Origin: a virus
Direction: 5' to 3' (one strand)
Virus record (IMG/VR): IMGVR_UViG_3300038424_000251
Location: 1 to 64,000 of that record
Length of the DNA: 64,000 bases
In this document: positions 14,386-23,639 of the stretch, piece after piece
How positions within the stretch are numbered: position 1 is the stretch's first letter
Layout: every line of letters starts with the position of its first letter
Notes under the pieces: generated by a model
Database searches by the model: none
Seen by the model: the letters and a program-made list of their open reading frames with translations, nothing else
What the model was told of the DNA's origin: nothing
Made by a program: the position numbers and the translations under genes

Positions 14386-16989
14386 ATGCCTACAATTTAT
14401 CATCCTAATGATGTTTTAATTACACAGATGAATTCAGATAGTTCATCTTTTCAGGAGGAAGTTTTAACATCTTCGCCAAATTCGGTGGTATTATTTGATT
14501 CTACATCACATTTAATAGCTATTCCGACTCAGAGTTTTATCCCGTCTCAAGTTATTAGTTCATCATACTCCTTATCATCTTCGTATGCTGTTAGTGCTTC
14601 ATGGGCACCGGGTGGTGGTATATCTGTAAGTGCATCATGGGCATCTTCATCAATTAGTTCAAGTTATGCTATAAGTTCAAGTTGGGCACCCCTTCCTATT
14701 TCTGCTTCGTGGGCTTCATCATCAGTAAGTGCGTCTTGGGCAAATTTTTCTATTTCTGCTAGTTATTCTACAAGTGCATCTTGGGCACCTGACAATCCAA
14801 ATGCAGTATCCGCTAGTTGGGCAAGTTCGTCAATTTCAGCTAGTTATTCTATCAGCTCATCATGGGCACCTATGCCTACTGTAAGTAATTCATCTTCATG
14901 GGCAAGTTCAAGTATATCTTCGAGCTATGCACTAAGTTCATCTTATTCATTGAGTGGAAGTTATTCTTTAAGCTCAAGTTGGGCAAATACTGCAAGTTAT
15001 TCCATTACGAATTTTGTAACACAAAGTACCAATATTGTTTCTTCTTCATTTGCATCACAATCGTTAAGCTCCTCAACTACTACTTTTACACCAAATTTAC
15101 CTGTTGTGACCGTTTCTCCAAAAGGCATCAAAAATCATCTTTCAACCATTATAAATGACGGTAAAGATTTTGGACCGGATACAATAGGAACCTTAACTTG
15201 CGGATTACAGGAAGCTTTTAATTATTTTCCACAAAACAATTCAAGAACAGGTTCTTATGGCGGAACTGTTCAACTTGCACCGGGAGTTTATTATTGTTCA
15301 AGTTCTATTCAGGTTGTTTCTCAAGAAATCATGGAAATGAAAGTTATTGGTAATGGTTTAACTAATACTGCTATTGTTTTTTCATGTTCGCTTAATTCAC
15401 CTAGTCAAAGTTATTTAAGTTTTTATTCCAATAACTCTAGACAGGGAGATTATTGTTCTCTTATAACAAATGATGTGTCTTTGTTTTTACAAGATTTTAC
15501 TGTAGCAGCTTATTATGATACCACAAATTACTTAATAATGTGGGCTGCAGGATCAAGAGGTTATCTAAAAAATATTGGTTTTACATATTGGCCATCAGCA
15601 TTGAATAATAATGGATGGGGTCTTGTCACTGGTACAACAGGCCCCTCTGCTTCACCAACCGGTTTAAGTGGTTTGAATTTAGCTCCACAATACACAGATT
15701 TAGTTGTGTTAGAAAATTGCATGTTCTGGTATCTTTGTAATGGAATAAGTATTTGGCAAGACCACGTTTCAATGATGAATTGCAATTTTAATTTTATTGG
15801 AATGAGTGGTAACAGTTGGCCAACTTCACCTTGCCGACCAACTAACACCAATTGGCCTGAAATTTCTGCTGCTTCATCTTTGGGAGCATGTATTTTACAT
15901 CTTGGCGGTTTAGGTAATTTGTCAATATGGAATCCAATTTTTTACAAATGTAATCTCTGTATTGCATCATTGATTGGTTTTGGTGGTGGTCATTGTGTTA
16001 TTAAAGATGGAAGAATAGAATCTTGTAATGCTTGGTTTACGAATATGTCCCCAAATACTTTAACCGGCGGTTCAACTGTAAATGCAACTGAATGGTATGA
16101 ACCTTTTTCTCCTAGTAATATAGGTTTTATTGGTGTAAATTATGATTATGGTTCTGATACTTTATCAACAACAGGATTTACATCAAAACCTGATTATTTG
16201 CATTTTGTTGGCCATATGGGAAGTGATACTTTTCAAGTTGGTAAATTTTCATCAGATATTGGAAGGATAGTTACCGATGGAAGTGGTAGTTTATTAATAT
16301 CAAATGGTAACTTATTTATGACGGGTAGTTTGTCAATAGACAGTAATTACTTAACAATAAACGGTCCTATAAATTCTGCTAATATAACTGATTTAGGTAT
16401 AACAAGAATAACTGGCAGTGGTGATTTTAATGATATTAATGGTAATTCATTTGCTTTTTATGCATATGGTTATAAAACCATGTATGGTAAAACATACTAT
16501 TCACCACAATCAAATGTAGCAGGATATAATGAAGCAGGACCTAGTGATCAATACTATTTGCAAATGTCTTGGTCAGCAATTCCAAATGTTGATGGTTATA
16601 AAATCCAAATTTGGGAAGATGATTATAATCAGTATTTTAATGGAAATTGGTATTTGATTTCTTCTGTTCCTTCTTTAGAATATGGTAAAGGATTAGAACA
16701 TTCAGCTAGTTATCAAGACCCGTTAGTGGTAGGTCCTAATATTACCGTTACTAATCTTTATTTTGAATCTTCAAGTGGAGATATGGTATTAAATAGTAAT
16801 ATCACTTCATCTAATTTTTATGGAACAGCAAGTCAGGCTATTACTACAAATAAAATACTTTATTCCAGTTCACTTGTTTCCTTGATGCCGTTGGCACAAA
16901 CAGGTAGCGCTTATTTTCAGATTTCATCTTCAACAATGTTATTATTTGGTTATGATGGAACTAAATGGCGAAGTTGTTCACTTGCTTAA
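14386..16989 (+). CDS. Large tail fibre/spike with Ser-Trp repeats and beta-helix-like domain
   Basis: An 867-residue product. Residues about 1-55 (PTIYHPNDVLITQ) are a probable attachment domain shared in style with the next gene. Residues about 58-225 are tandem units of the form SASWASSSISSSYA and SSSWAP. From about 255 the sequence resembles a right-handed beta-helix as in tail spikes: GTVQLAPGVYYCSSSIQ, MKVIGNGLTNT, LENCMFWYLCNGISIW, MMNCNFNFIGMSG. The C-terminal 200 residues contain DGYKIQIWEDD, like a fibronectin-type module, and a further SASQ-type tail. No catalytic triad could be assigned. Probable host recognition or surface-glycan binding. Confidence 0.72.
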   Translation: MPTIYHPNDVLITQMNSDSSSFQEEVLTSSPNSVVLFDSTSHLIAIPTQSFIPSQVISSSYSLSSSYAVSASWAPGGGISVSASWASSSISSSYAISSSWAPLPISASWASSSVSASWANFSISASYSTSASWAPDNPNAVSASWASSSISASYSISSSWAPMPTVSNSSSWASSSISSSYALSSSYSLSGSYSLSSSWANTASYSITNFVTQSTNIVSSSFASQSLSSSTTTFTPNLPVVTVSPKGIKNHLSTIINDGKDFGPDTIGTLTCGLQEAFNYFPQNNSRTGSYGGTVQLAPGVYYCSSSIQVVSQEIMEMKVIGNGLTNTAIVFSCSLNSPSQSYLSFYSNNSRQGDYCSLITNDVSLFLQDFTVAAYYDTTNYLIMWAAGSRGYLKNIGFTYWPSALNNNGWGLVTGTTGPSASPTGLSGLNLAPQYTDLVVLENCMFWYLCNGISIWQDHVSMMNCNFNFIGMSGNSWPTSPCRPTNTNWPEISAASSLGACILHLGGLGNLSIWNPIFYKCNLCIASLIGFGGGHCVIKDGRIESCNAWFTNMSPNTLTGGSTVNATEWYEPFSPSNIGFIGVNYDYGSDTLSTTGFTSKPDYLHFVGHMGSDTFQVGKFSSDIGRIVTDGSGSLLISNGNLFMTGSLSIDSNYLTINGPINSANITDLGITRITGSGDFNDINGNSFAFYAYGYKTMYGKTYYSPQSNVAGYNEAGPSDQYYLQMSWSAIPNVDGYKIQIWEDDYNQYFNGNWYLISSVPSLEYGKGLEHSASYQDPLVVGPNITVTNLYFESSSGDMVLNSNITSSNFYGTASQAITTNKILYSSSLVSLMPLAQTGSAYFQISSSTMLLFGYDGTKWRSCSLA
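14548..15075 (+). repeat. Tandem SASWASSS / SSYAISSS coding repeats
   Basis: About 20 degenerate short units rich in Ser, Ala and Trp, encoded in frame within the first fibre gene. The unit alternates SASWA and SSSYA. Likely a regular beta-structured shaft. Confidence 0.75.
14629..14674 (+). repeat. 46-base direct repeat, copy 1 (other copy 17998-18043)
   Basis: These 46 bases, coding for SASWASSSISSSYAI, are identical at the nucleotide level to 17998-18043 in the next fibre gene, so synonymous positions are identical too. That suggests recent gene conversion or recombination between the fibres. Confidence 0.85.
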
Positions 16990-17034
16990 TAAATTAAATC
17001 CGTCAGTCTCCGTAATCTAATTTAAATTTTCACA

Positions 17035-17042
17035 TATTTATA
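17035..17042 (+). promoter_or_regulatory. TATTTATA motif before second fibre gene
   Basis: ATATTTATAAGG lies 11 bases before the ATG at 17053; the AAGG may also serve as ribosome-binding site. Confidence 0.45.
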
Positions 17043-17052
17043 AGGTAAACCG

Positions 17053-19287
17053 ATGCCTATAAGTAATACAAATCCACAACCAAATGATGTTGTTATTTTA
17101 CAACGTAATGCTGCTAACACGTATTATGGTGAAACACATATTTCTGGTTCCAGTTTAATTTTATATATTGACTCAACAGGTTCTCTTAATGCTGACAAGT
17201 CTGCATCGTTTTATTCAATTTTTATACCAACTTTTGCTTATAGCTCAAGCTATGTAAGTGGAAGTCATGGAGTAATAACTAATTTACTTACAAGCACTAT
17301 CAGTGGTAGTGATGTTATAATTTCATCCAGTATCGGAAAGACAGATTTAAACAGCAGTACGGTAAATATTTTTGGTAATGGACAAAATTTAGATTTTATT
17401 GAGACCAGTATTTATGGTAGTCTTACCACTCATTCAATAAATTTCTACACTTTCGGAACAAATATAGATTCTCAATGGCCATATACTAATCAAATGCCGT
17501 GTGGTACAATGAGATTTTTTGATAATGGCAATGCTACGGGTTTATATATGTTTAATGTGGGCCCCGGAGGTAATACTCTTTTTTCAACACAACAAGTAGG
17601 AGTTATGTCTGTTGGTTGTGTAAATGGAATAATCCCATGGCAACCCGGATTTAAACCAAATAAAGGGGTTGTAATTGGTATAGATTACACAACGGGTAGT
17701 TTTACCATACCTAACAATGGTTTAATAGTTCAAGGTAAAGTTGGTATAGGATTAATAAATACAACAAATTCTCTTGATGTTTCAGGTAATATTTCCTGTT
17801 CTGTCATAACCGCTTCATTATTTGGAACATCAAGTTATACAGTAAGTGCATCCTATTCATCTTACGCTAATTCCTCTTTAAGTGCTTCGTGGGCATCTTC
17901 ATCTCTTGTTTTGACCGCATCAGTTGCTTTGCAAGCAATTAGTTCAAGTTATGCTTTAAGTGCTTCTTGGGCTTCAAATGGAGGTGGTTCGTCTGTGAGT
18001 GCATCATGGGCATCTTCATCAATTAGTTCAAGTTATGCTATAACTGCTTCTTATTCTCTTTCATCTTCTATTGTAAATATTTCATTTATTAGTTCATCAT
18101 TATCTTCATCTTGGGCTAGTCAATCGTTGAGTGCATCTTGGGCGCCTGCTTTACCACCTGTATTCAATTATCAAACCGGGTCATACACATTACAAAATAA
18201 TGATATGAGTTATGAAATTGTAGTTAATTCACCAGTTTTTTCCATATTAACAATACCATCAGGATTATCTTCTTCATTTTATTGTAGTATTTATCAAAGC
18301 GGGTCAGGAAGAGTATTTTTTACAGGTTCATTGGGAGTAAATATTAGAAGTATAAATAATATATATTCATCCGCCGGGCAAGGTTCTCTTGTTAATATTT
18401 CTACGGGTCAAAGTGGAGAATATATCTTATCAGGAGAATTGGACTATTTTGATGCTCAATTGGTTGGTTGGGAAGATTTTTCAACATTTCCTGTTGGATA
18501 TTATGCAAATACAACATCCAGTGCAACATTATGGGCAAGTCCTCCTACAATTAGTGGGTCATTTTATATTGGTTCTATATTTCCAATTCGTTTTTCACAA
18601 TCTGCAAATTATTTACGGATGACGGCATCCAATTTTTACATGGGTAAAATGTATAATGGAAATAATTACAATGTTGTTAGAGTTGGTATGTTATGTTCTT
18701 TAACACCGAATGGGACAGGTAATATAGCTGGAGCTTTATACTGTGGAGTACAAACGGGTTCAATAAAAGGAGACTCGACAACAGGACAACTTCAAAATTC
18801 TTTCTATACATATATGTCAAATGCTGCACCCGATTTTGCATATGTTAATGCACCTGATGCATATTATACCGACGCACCCGGTGGTGGACACAATTATTCC
18901 ACGGGTAGTTATATAGCTGCAAGTAACAACATTGGTATGGGTTGGGGAACTTCCTTATCAGGTATACCTGCGTTTTTGTCATTTCCTTATCGTAGAGGAT
19001 TTCTTGGGATACAGTTTAATAAATCAGGAAGTTCGGTTTGGGCTTTATATGCTTATCAAGGATGTGGTGATATTGATTATACTTATAGTGATTTAAGAAA
19101 TTGGTTGGAAACAGGCAAAATGGGGAAACAATTTTCACGGTCAACTTCACCGCTTTATTGGACTACTACCATCACAGAATCTTATGGAGCTTTGGACAGC
19201 GCTATGTTCTTTTGGGATAGAACTAATTCAGCACCAGCTTCGCCATTTATTGTATATGCTGTTGGTGCTAGTAATTACATATATTAA
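17053..19287 (+). CDS. Second large tail fibre with Ser-Trp repeats
   Basis: A 744-residue product. Residues 1-40 (PISNTNPQPNDVVILQRN) match the attachment style of the previous fibre. GNISCSVITASLFGTSSYTV at about 250-265 leads into SASWASSS-type repeats up to about 370. After that a distinct receptor-type domain: a strand-rich region (SYTLQNNDMSYEIVV), then LVGWEDFSTFPVGYY and a globular C-terminus rich in Gly, Ser and Tyr (GGGHNYSTGSYIAASNN, YRRGFLGIQFNK) resembling lectin-like tips. Host-surface binding is likely; the ligand is unknown. Confidence 0.7.
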   Translation: MPISNTNPQPNDVVILQRNAANTYYGETHISGSSLILYIDSTGSLNADKSASFYSIFIPTFAYSSSYVSGSHGVITNLLTSTISGSDVIISSSIGKTDLNSSTVNIFGNGQNLDFIETSIYGSLTTHSINFYTFGTNIDSQWPYTNQMPCGTMRFFDNGNATGLYMFNVGPGGNTLFSTQQVGVMSVGCVNGIIPWQPGFKPNKGVVIGIDYTTGSFTIPNNGLIVQGKVGIGLINTTNSLDVSGNISCSVITASLFGTSSYTVSASYSSYANSSLSASWASSSLVLTASVALQAISSSYALSASWASNGGGSSVSASWASSSISSSYAITASYSLSSSIVNISFISSSLSSSWASQSLSASWAPALPPVFNYQTGSYTLQNNDMSYEIVVNSPVFSILTIPSGLSSSFYCSIYQSGSGRVFFTGSLGVNIRSINNIYSSAGQGSLVNISTGQSGEYILSGELDYFDAQLVGWEDFSTFPVGYYANTTSSATLWASPPTISGSFYIGSIFPIRFSQSANYLRMTASNFYMGKMYNGNNYNVVRVGMLCSLTPNGTGNIAGALYCGVQTGSIKGDSTTGQLQNSFYTYMSNAAPDFAYVNAPDAYYTDAPGGGHNYSTGSYIAASNNIGMGWGTSLSGIPAFLSFPYRRGFLGIQFNKSGSSVWALYAYQGCGDIDYTYSDLRNWLETGKMGKQFSRSTSPLYWTTTITESYGALDSAMFFWDRTNSAPASPFIVYAVGASNYIY
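17827..18150 (+). repeat. SASWASSS coding repeats in second fibre
   Basis: In-frame tandem units such as SASWASSS, SSSYALSASWAS and SSSWASQS, the same class as in the preceding gene and, as a single unit, in the tail-tip gene at the window start. Confidence 0.72.
17998..18043 (+). repeat. 46-base direct repeat, copy 2 (other copy 14629-14674)
   Basis: Identical over 46 bases to 14629-14674; sequence diverges immediately on the downstream side. Confidence 0.85.
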
Positions 19288-19358
19288 AAATAAATACATA
19301 TTGCATATGTCATATATGTATTGTATTGAGAATAAAAATCTTTAACAGTAAAAAAGTT

Positions 19359-19652
19359 ATGAATGAAAAAATAAAAATGAGTGATAATGAACTTGCAGAA
19401 GTAAAAATGTTACAAGAAAAATTTCATCAAAAAGTTTTTCAATTAGGACAATGGTGTTTGCAAAAATGGGATACAGAAAATAGAACTAAATCTATCAGTG
19501 AGCAAGAAATAAAGTTGAAGGATGAATGGAATAGTTTACAAAAAATGGAAAACGAATTGATAGAAAAATTGTTAAATAAATATGGTGAAGGTTCATTAGA
19601 TTTGAGGGCAGGCACATTCACCACTGAAAAAGAACCTACACCAAAACCTTAA
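19359..19652 (+). CDS. Small helical (coiled-coil) protein upstream of sheath
   Basis: I place the start at the ATG at 19359 (MNEKIKMSDNELAEVK), preceded by GTT as at other starts here; a TTG at 19326 would add 11 residues. The 97-residue product is almost wholly charged helix (LAEVKMLQEKFHQKVFQLG, LKDEWNSLQKMENELIEKLLN) with a short Pro-containing end. Function unknown. It could be an assembly factor for the neighbouring fibre or sheath genes. Confidence 0.55.
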   Translation: MNEKIKMSDNELAEVKMLQEKFHQKVFQLGQWCLQKWDTENRTKSISEQEIKLKDEWNSLQKMENELIEKLLNKYGEGSLDLRAGTFTTEKEPTPKP

Positions 19653-19705
19653 AAAGACTTGTGTTTTCAAAAACACAAATAATATACGTTTCAAAAAATT
19701 GACAA

Positions 19706-19713
19706 TATTTATA
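19706..19713 (+). promoter_or_regulatory. TATTTATA motif upstream of sheath gene
   Basis: TATTTATA, overlapped just upstream by TTGACA at 19699-19704. The sheath ATG lies about 50 bases downstream behind an AAGAGGAAAT ribosome-binding site. A longer leader and strong ribosome-binding site fit a very abundant protein. Confidence 0.5.
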
Positions 19714-19764
19714 TTTAGGTCATTTAAGATGACTATAACCTATAAAAAATAAGAGGAAATAGAT

Positions 19765-22700
19765 ATGCCAATTACAGAAGGTGGAACATTTAGTCCGGAC
19801 CGAAATATTGTGTCACCCGGAGTTTTCACAAGAGAAAATGACGTGTCAGGTGTAGCAGCAGGAGTTGCTAATATTGGTGGTGCCATTGTAGCCCCGTTTG
19901 CAAAAGGTCCAGCCTATTCGCCTGTAATTTTAACGGATGCAAATACGTTAGCTAATGAATTTGGAAACCCTGATGGAATTTATTATGGTCCATATACTGC
20001 TGCTCAATATTTACAAGAGCAAGGAATTGTAACCATTTGTAGAGTTGGTGGATTGACAGGATATCAGCAAAATTATCCATTTGCTATATGGGCTGTCAAA
20101 GGTCAATATACAAGAAGTAGTTCATTTGGTGCATTAAATAGTGGTAGTTCTTATGTTTATTTTTATGGTAGTGCATCAAATCAATACAGTGAAAGTATTA
20201 GTTGGGCATCACCTACAAGTAAATCCATGACAATTAATACTGCTAGTGTTACCATCACTTTTGTTGGTGGTGCTGCAGATGATATTACTCTTAGCCCAAC
20301 TGCAAATAGTGGTAGTTTGCTATATTATGGACAAACTATTACTTTGGGAACGGCCACTTTAATTAATGCTACGGCTAGTGTTTCACAATCACAATTTTCA
20401 TCGTCAATTGCTGCTGGAACATTTTCAGCATCAATCGTTGGTCCTGTTCCAATCAGTTTTCCAAATGCAAGTTATCAATTTCAAAGTTTAGCTTTGATTA
20501 GTGCTTCATTGAGTGTTAATTTGGGTACTTGTGGATTCCCATTAATTTTACTTAGTGGTGTGATTACTGGTGCTTTTGGTCAATATGTTGGTTTTACTTC
20601 TGCTGGTTCAGCATCGTTTAATCCATGTATCCTACCAAACGGTGCATGGACAAGTCAATCAAATGCTGATATGAGATTACTTGCTGTATTAGCAGATACG
20701 CAAGCAGGTGGTATTCAAAATCTTGTAGCGCCGGGATTCTTGGGTTCCTCATTAAGTTCGACTAACCCAATTACTCCAAGTAATCCTTCAACAACTATAC
20801 CATTGGATTTCAATCTTACTCTCATGAATAGTAACAGTACAACGCCTTACGGAGTGTACCAATTTTCATTGAATAGCGAAGACCCAAGTTATATTATTAA
20901 CGTTTTTGGTAATGACCCAACTGCTGGTAATCCGGTCAAGCAAGTTGCTGGTCAGAAAATTGAAGCGGCTTATTTGTATTCAATTTATGAGGATGTTATT
21001 GCCGATGTGGTAGCTTCAAGTAGTTATTGGGCTATATATGGTTCGGCTCTTCCATCAGGTTCACAAACGGGTCAATCACTTAATTTTACAGACCAATATT
21101 CTCGTAATTTGAATGAAGGTGATAGTGTATTTTCAATTCAAGAAGCAATCACTCCTTGGGTTCTTTCTCAAGCTATTGCTCCTTATCAGAGTGGCTCTGC
21201 TCCACATCGTTATGAATTGTTTAGAATTCATACTATAGCTGATGGAACTTATACCAATACTCAATTCAAAGTTCAAATAAGTAATATTAAGTTAGCAGGC
21301 ACCGTTGCTGGTAGTAATTGGGGTTCATTCACTCTTACACTTCGCAAATATAGTGATACTGATAAGCGTCCTATTATTGTTGAACAATACAACAATTTGA
21401 ATCTTAATCCTGATGATGCTAACTTTATTGCTCGTGTAATTGGTGACATGTATAGTTATATCAATTTTAACGGTAAAGTAATAGAATTTGGAACTTACTC
21501 AAATAATAGTAATAATATTAGGGTAGAAATGTCAACTAACAATTATCCAGTAAGTGCTATTCCTTATGGATTTGAAGCATATATTACACCAACAAATGGA
21601 GAAATGGGTTTCTGGACTCCTAGAATGAAATATACAAAAGCTTCTGTTTATGGATTAAGTCCGGGCAAATATCCATCAGGAATTACTTTCAATGATGCTC
21701 CTACAGGTGCGGATGCTGAATTATTCAATCTATATCCACAGCTTTCGTCAGGCGTCGGCGCTGCTGATGATAATTTACAATATTTTGCTCCGATTCCATC
21801 ATTTGCCTCAAGCGGTGGAAGTTATAGTAGTATTGGAAGAAATACTATATTTGCTTTAGACCTTGATTATGAGTTGTATGGAGTTAGTACAGGTTTTTTC
21901 CTTAGTGGAAGTAATATTGTTCCTACAGTTTATGACCCTGTAAATGAACCAACTTATATTAAAATGAGAAACTTTGTATTTGGGTTCCAAGGTGGATTTG
22001 ATGGTCAAAGCCCATCAATTCCAATTAACGTAGGTGGAGATATTATCGCAGGAAATACTCAAGGGTTGGACTGCACGAATGTAAATTCTGCTGGTTCAAT
22101 TGGCTATGCTCAAGCAATTGCAGCTCTTGGTAATGCTGACCAATATGATATTAATCTTATTGTGACACCGGGTATAGTATATGAAGAACACCCATACGTC
22201 ACTAATTTGGTTGTTGATATGTGTGAAGCTCGTGGTGATTGCTTCTATATTATGGACACGTATGTTGACAGTGGTAATCCATCAACAGGTCAAATTACTC
22301 AGGTTGTATCTTATGCTTCCGAATTTGATACAAACTATGCTGCTACTTATTATCCTTGGATTAAAATCCTTGACACGTATAATAATCTTATAGTCACCGT
22401 TCCACCATCTGTTATATTACCATCAGTTTATGCAGCCAGCGACAAAGTAGCCGCAGAATGGTTTGCACCTGCTGGATTAAATCGTGGTGGTATTTCAATC
22501 GCTACACAAGTAACGGATAGAACTACACACGAAGAACGTGATACCCTATATGAAGGTAAAGTCAATCCGATTGCATCATTTCCGGGTTCAGGTATTGTTG
22601 TATGGGGTCAAAAGACTTTGCAAAACGCGAATACAGCATTGAATAGAATTAATGTTCGCAGGTTATTAATTAATATCAAGAAATTCTTTGCTTCAACAGC

Positions 22701-22962
22701 TAAATATTTGGTATTTGAACAAAATGTAGCTTCTACACGCAACAAATTTTTGAGTATTGTTAATCCATATTTGGAATCAGTTCAACAAAGGTCAGGTCTA
22801 TATGCTTTCTTTGTGAAAATGGATGACGCTAATAATACACCTGATATTATTGATCGAAATATCCTTTATGGGCAAATTTATCTACAACCAACCAAGACGG
22901 CAGAATTTATTGTTCTTGATTTCAATATTTTGCCGACAGGTGCAAGTTTTCCTAACGCTTAA
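19765..22962 (+). CDS. 18: Tail sheath protein, T4 gp18-like
   Basis: A 1065-residue product. The N-terminus (NIVSPGVFTRENDVSG, GVANIGGAIVAPFAKGPAYSPV, LANEFGNP) and C-terminus (NRINVRRLLINIKKFFA, LVFEQNVASTRNKFLS, VQQRSGLYAFFVKMDDANN, LQPTKTAEFIVLDFNI) are typical of contractile sheath subunits. T4 gp18 has 659 residues, so about 400 extra residues lie in the middle, mostly at residues 110-310 and 440-620, and probably form surface domains exposed on the tail. It has the strongest ribosome-binding site of the window (AAGAGGAAAT) and is followed by a terminator. Confidence 0.93.
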   Translation: MPITEGGTFSPDRNIVSPGVFTRENDVSGVAAGVANIGGAIVAPFAKGPAYSPVILTDANTLANEFGNPDGIYYGPYTAAQYLQEQGIVTICRVGGLTGYQQNYPFAIWAVKGQYTRSSSFGALNSGSSYVYFYGSASNQYSESISWASPTSKSMTINTASVTITFVGGAADDITLSPTANSGSLLYYGQTITLGTATLINATASVSQSQFSSSIAAGTFSASIVGPVPISFPNASYQFQSLALISASLSVNLGTCGFPLILLSGVITGAFGQYVGFTSAGSASFNPCILPNGAWTSQSNADMRLLAVLADTQAGGIQNLVAPGFLGSSLSSTNPITPSNPSTTIPLDFNLTLMNSNSTTPYGVYQFSLNSEDPSYIINVFGNDPTAGNPVKQVAGQKIEAAYLYSIYEDVIADVVASSSYWAIYGSALPSGSQTGQSLNFTDQYSRNLNEGDSVFSIQEAITPWVLSQAIAPYQSGSAPHRYELFRIHTIADGTYTNTQFKVQISNIKLAGTVAGSNWGSFTLTLRKYSDTDKRPIIVEQYNNLNLNPDDANFIARVIGDMYSYINFNGKVIEFGTYSNNSNNIRVEMSTNNYPVSAIPYGFEAYITPTNGEMGFWTPRMKYTKASVYGLSPGKYPSGITFNDAPTGADAELFNLYPQLSSGVGAADDNLQYFAPIPSFASSGGSYSSIGRNTIFALDLDYELYGVSTGFFLSGSNIVPTVYDPVNEPTYIKMRNFVFGFQGGFDGQSPSIPINVGGDIIAGNTQGLDCTNVNSAGSIGYAQAIAALGNADQYDINLIVTPGIVYEEHPYVTNLVVDMCEARGDCFYIMDTYVDSGNPSTGQITQVVSYASEFDTNYAATYYPWIKILDTYNNLIVTVPPSVILPSVYAASDKVAAEWFAPAGLNRGGISIATQVTDRTTHEERDTLYEGKVNPIASFPGSGIVVWGQKTLQNANTALNRINVRRLLINIKKFFASTAKYLVFEQNVASTRNKFLSIVNPYLESVQQRSGLYAFFVKMDDANNTPDIIDRNILYGQIYLQPTKTAEFIVLDFNILPTGASFPNA

Positions 22963-22989
22963 AACTAACATACACTGATTAATATACAG

Positions 22990-23022
22990 AAAGCCTCAAT
23001 CCGTAAGGTTTGGGGCTTTTTT
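22990..23022 (+). terminator. Rho-independent terminator after sheath gene
   Basis: A stem of 13 positions with a single mismatch and one G-T pair (AAAGCCTCAATCC with GGTTTGGGGCTTT, loop GTAA) followed by a T run. Confidence 0.85.
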
Positions 23023-23050
23023 ACTAAGTAAATGTCTATTTATTATTAAT

Positions 23051-23635
23051 ATGAATCCTGAAACAAATTTACCTAGTTCTAATATTCCAAAAGGGGTGGG
23101 AGGTTTAGATGTTAGAGGCCAAATTATTAGAATGAACGTGAGAGCTGCATCAGCTCTGGTAATGGCTAAAGATACAGGTCGATTATTGCTTGCTTTTCGT
23201 TCCACTTCTGCCCTTGGACATATTAAAGAACAAAAATGGAATCTATGGGGTGGAAAAGTAGATTTAGAGGAAAGTCCAGAAATGAGTGCGGTTAAATGGA
23301 CAAAAAGACAAACGAGTTATACTGGACATTTTACCGATTCAATACCATTATATACATTTTTTAGTACTACTACAAATTTTAGATATTATATTTTTTTATT
23401 AGTGGTAGAAAAAGAATTTACACCAACTATAGAAGAAGGCGGTTCAATATTGAATTATAAATGGGTAGAATATGGTGAATGGCCTGAACTTTTGCATCCT
23501 ATAGTTAAAGAATTATTTATTAAAGTAAGTTCTAAGTTAAAAGGAATAATAGAAAAAATCATTATCAAAGAAAGTTTAGCAAAAGAATATATTACAATTA
23601 AGCTTAAAGAATTAATAAAAGAATTGTGGCAATAG
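23051..23635 (+). CDS. NUDIX-fold protein with degenerate catalytic box and C-terminal tag copy
   Basis: A 194-residue product. SALVMAKDTGRLLLAFRS and WNLWGGKVDLEESP match the start of a NUDIX hydrolase and its Gly-rich box, but the segment that should read REUxEExG is KWTKRQTS, so the metal-binding glutamates are missing. The core closes with NYKWVEYGEWPELLHP. The last 12 residues, IKLKELIKELWQ, match the tag found at the N-terminus of many neighbours. It may be a non-catalytic nucleotide-binding protein. Preceded by CTATTTATTATTAATATG. Confidence 0.6.
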   Translation: MNPETNLPSSNIPKGVGGLDVRGQIIRMNVRAASALVMAKDTGRLLLAFRSTSALGHIKEQKWNLWGGKVDLEESPEMSAVKWTKRQTSYTGHFTDSIPLYTFFSTTTNFRYYIFLLVVEKEFTPTIEEGGSILNYKWVEYGEWPELLHPIVKELFIKVSSKLKGIIEKIIIKESLAKEYITIKLKELIKELWQ

Positions 23636-23639
23636 TGGT

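Noticed and set aside
19659-19678. TTGTGTTTT / AAAACACAA hairpin as a terminator
   Set aside because: The loop is only two bases, there is no GC-rich stem and no T run follows.
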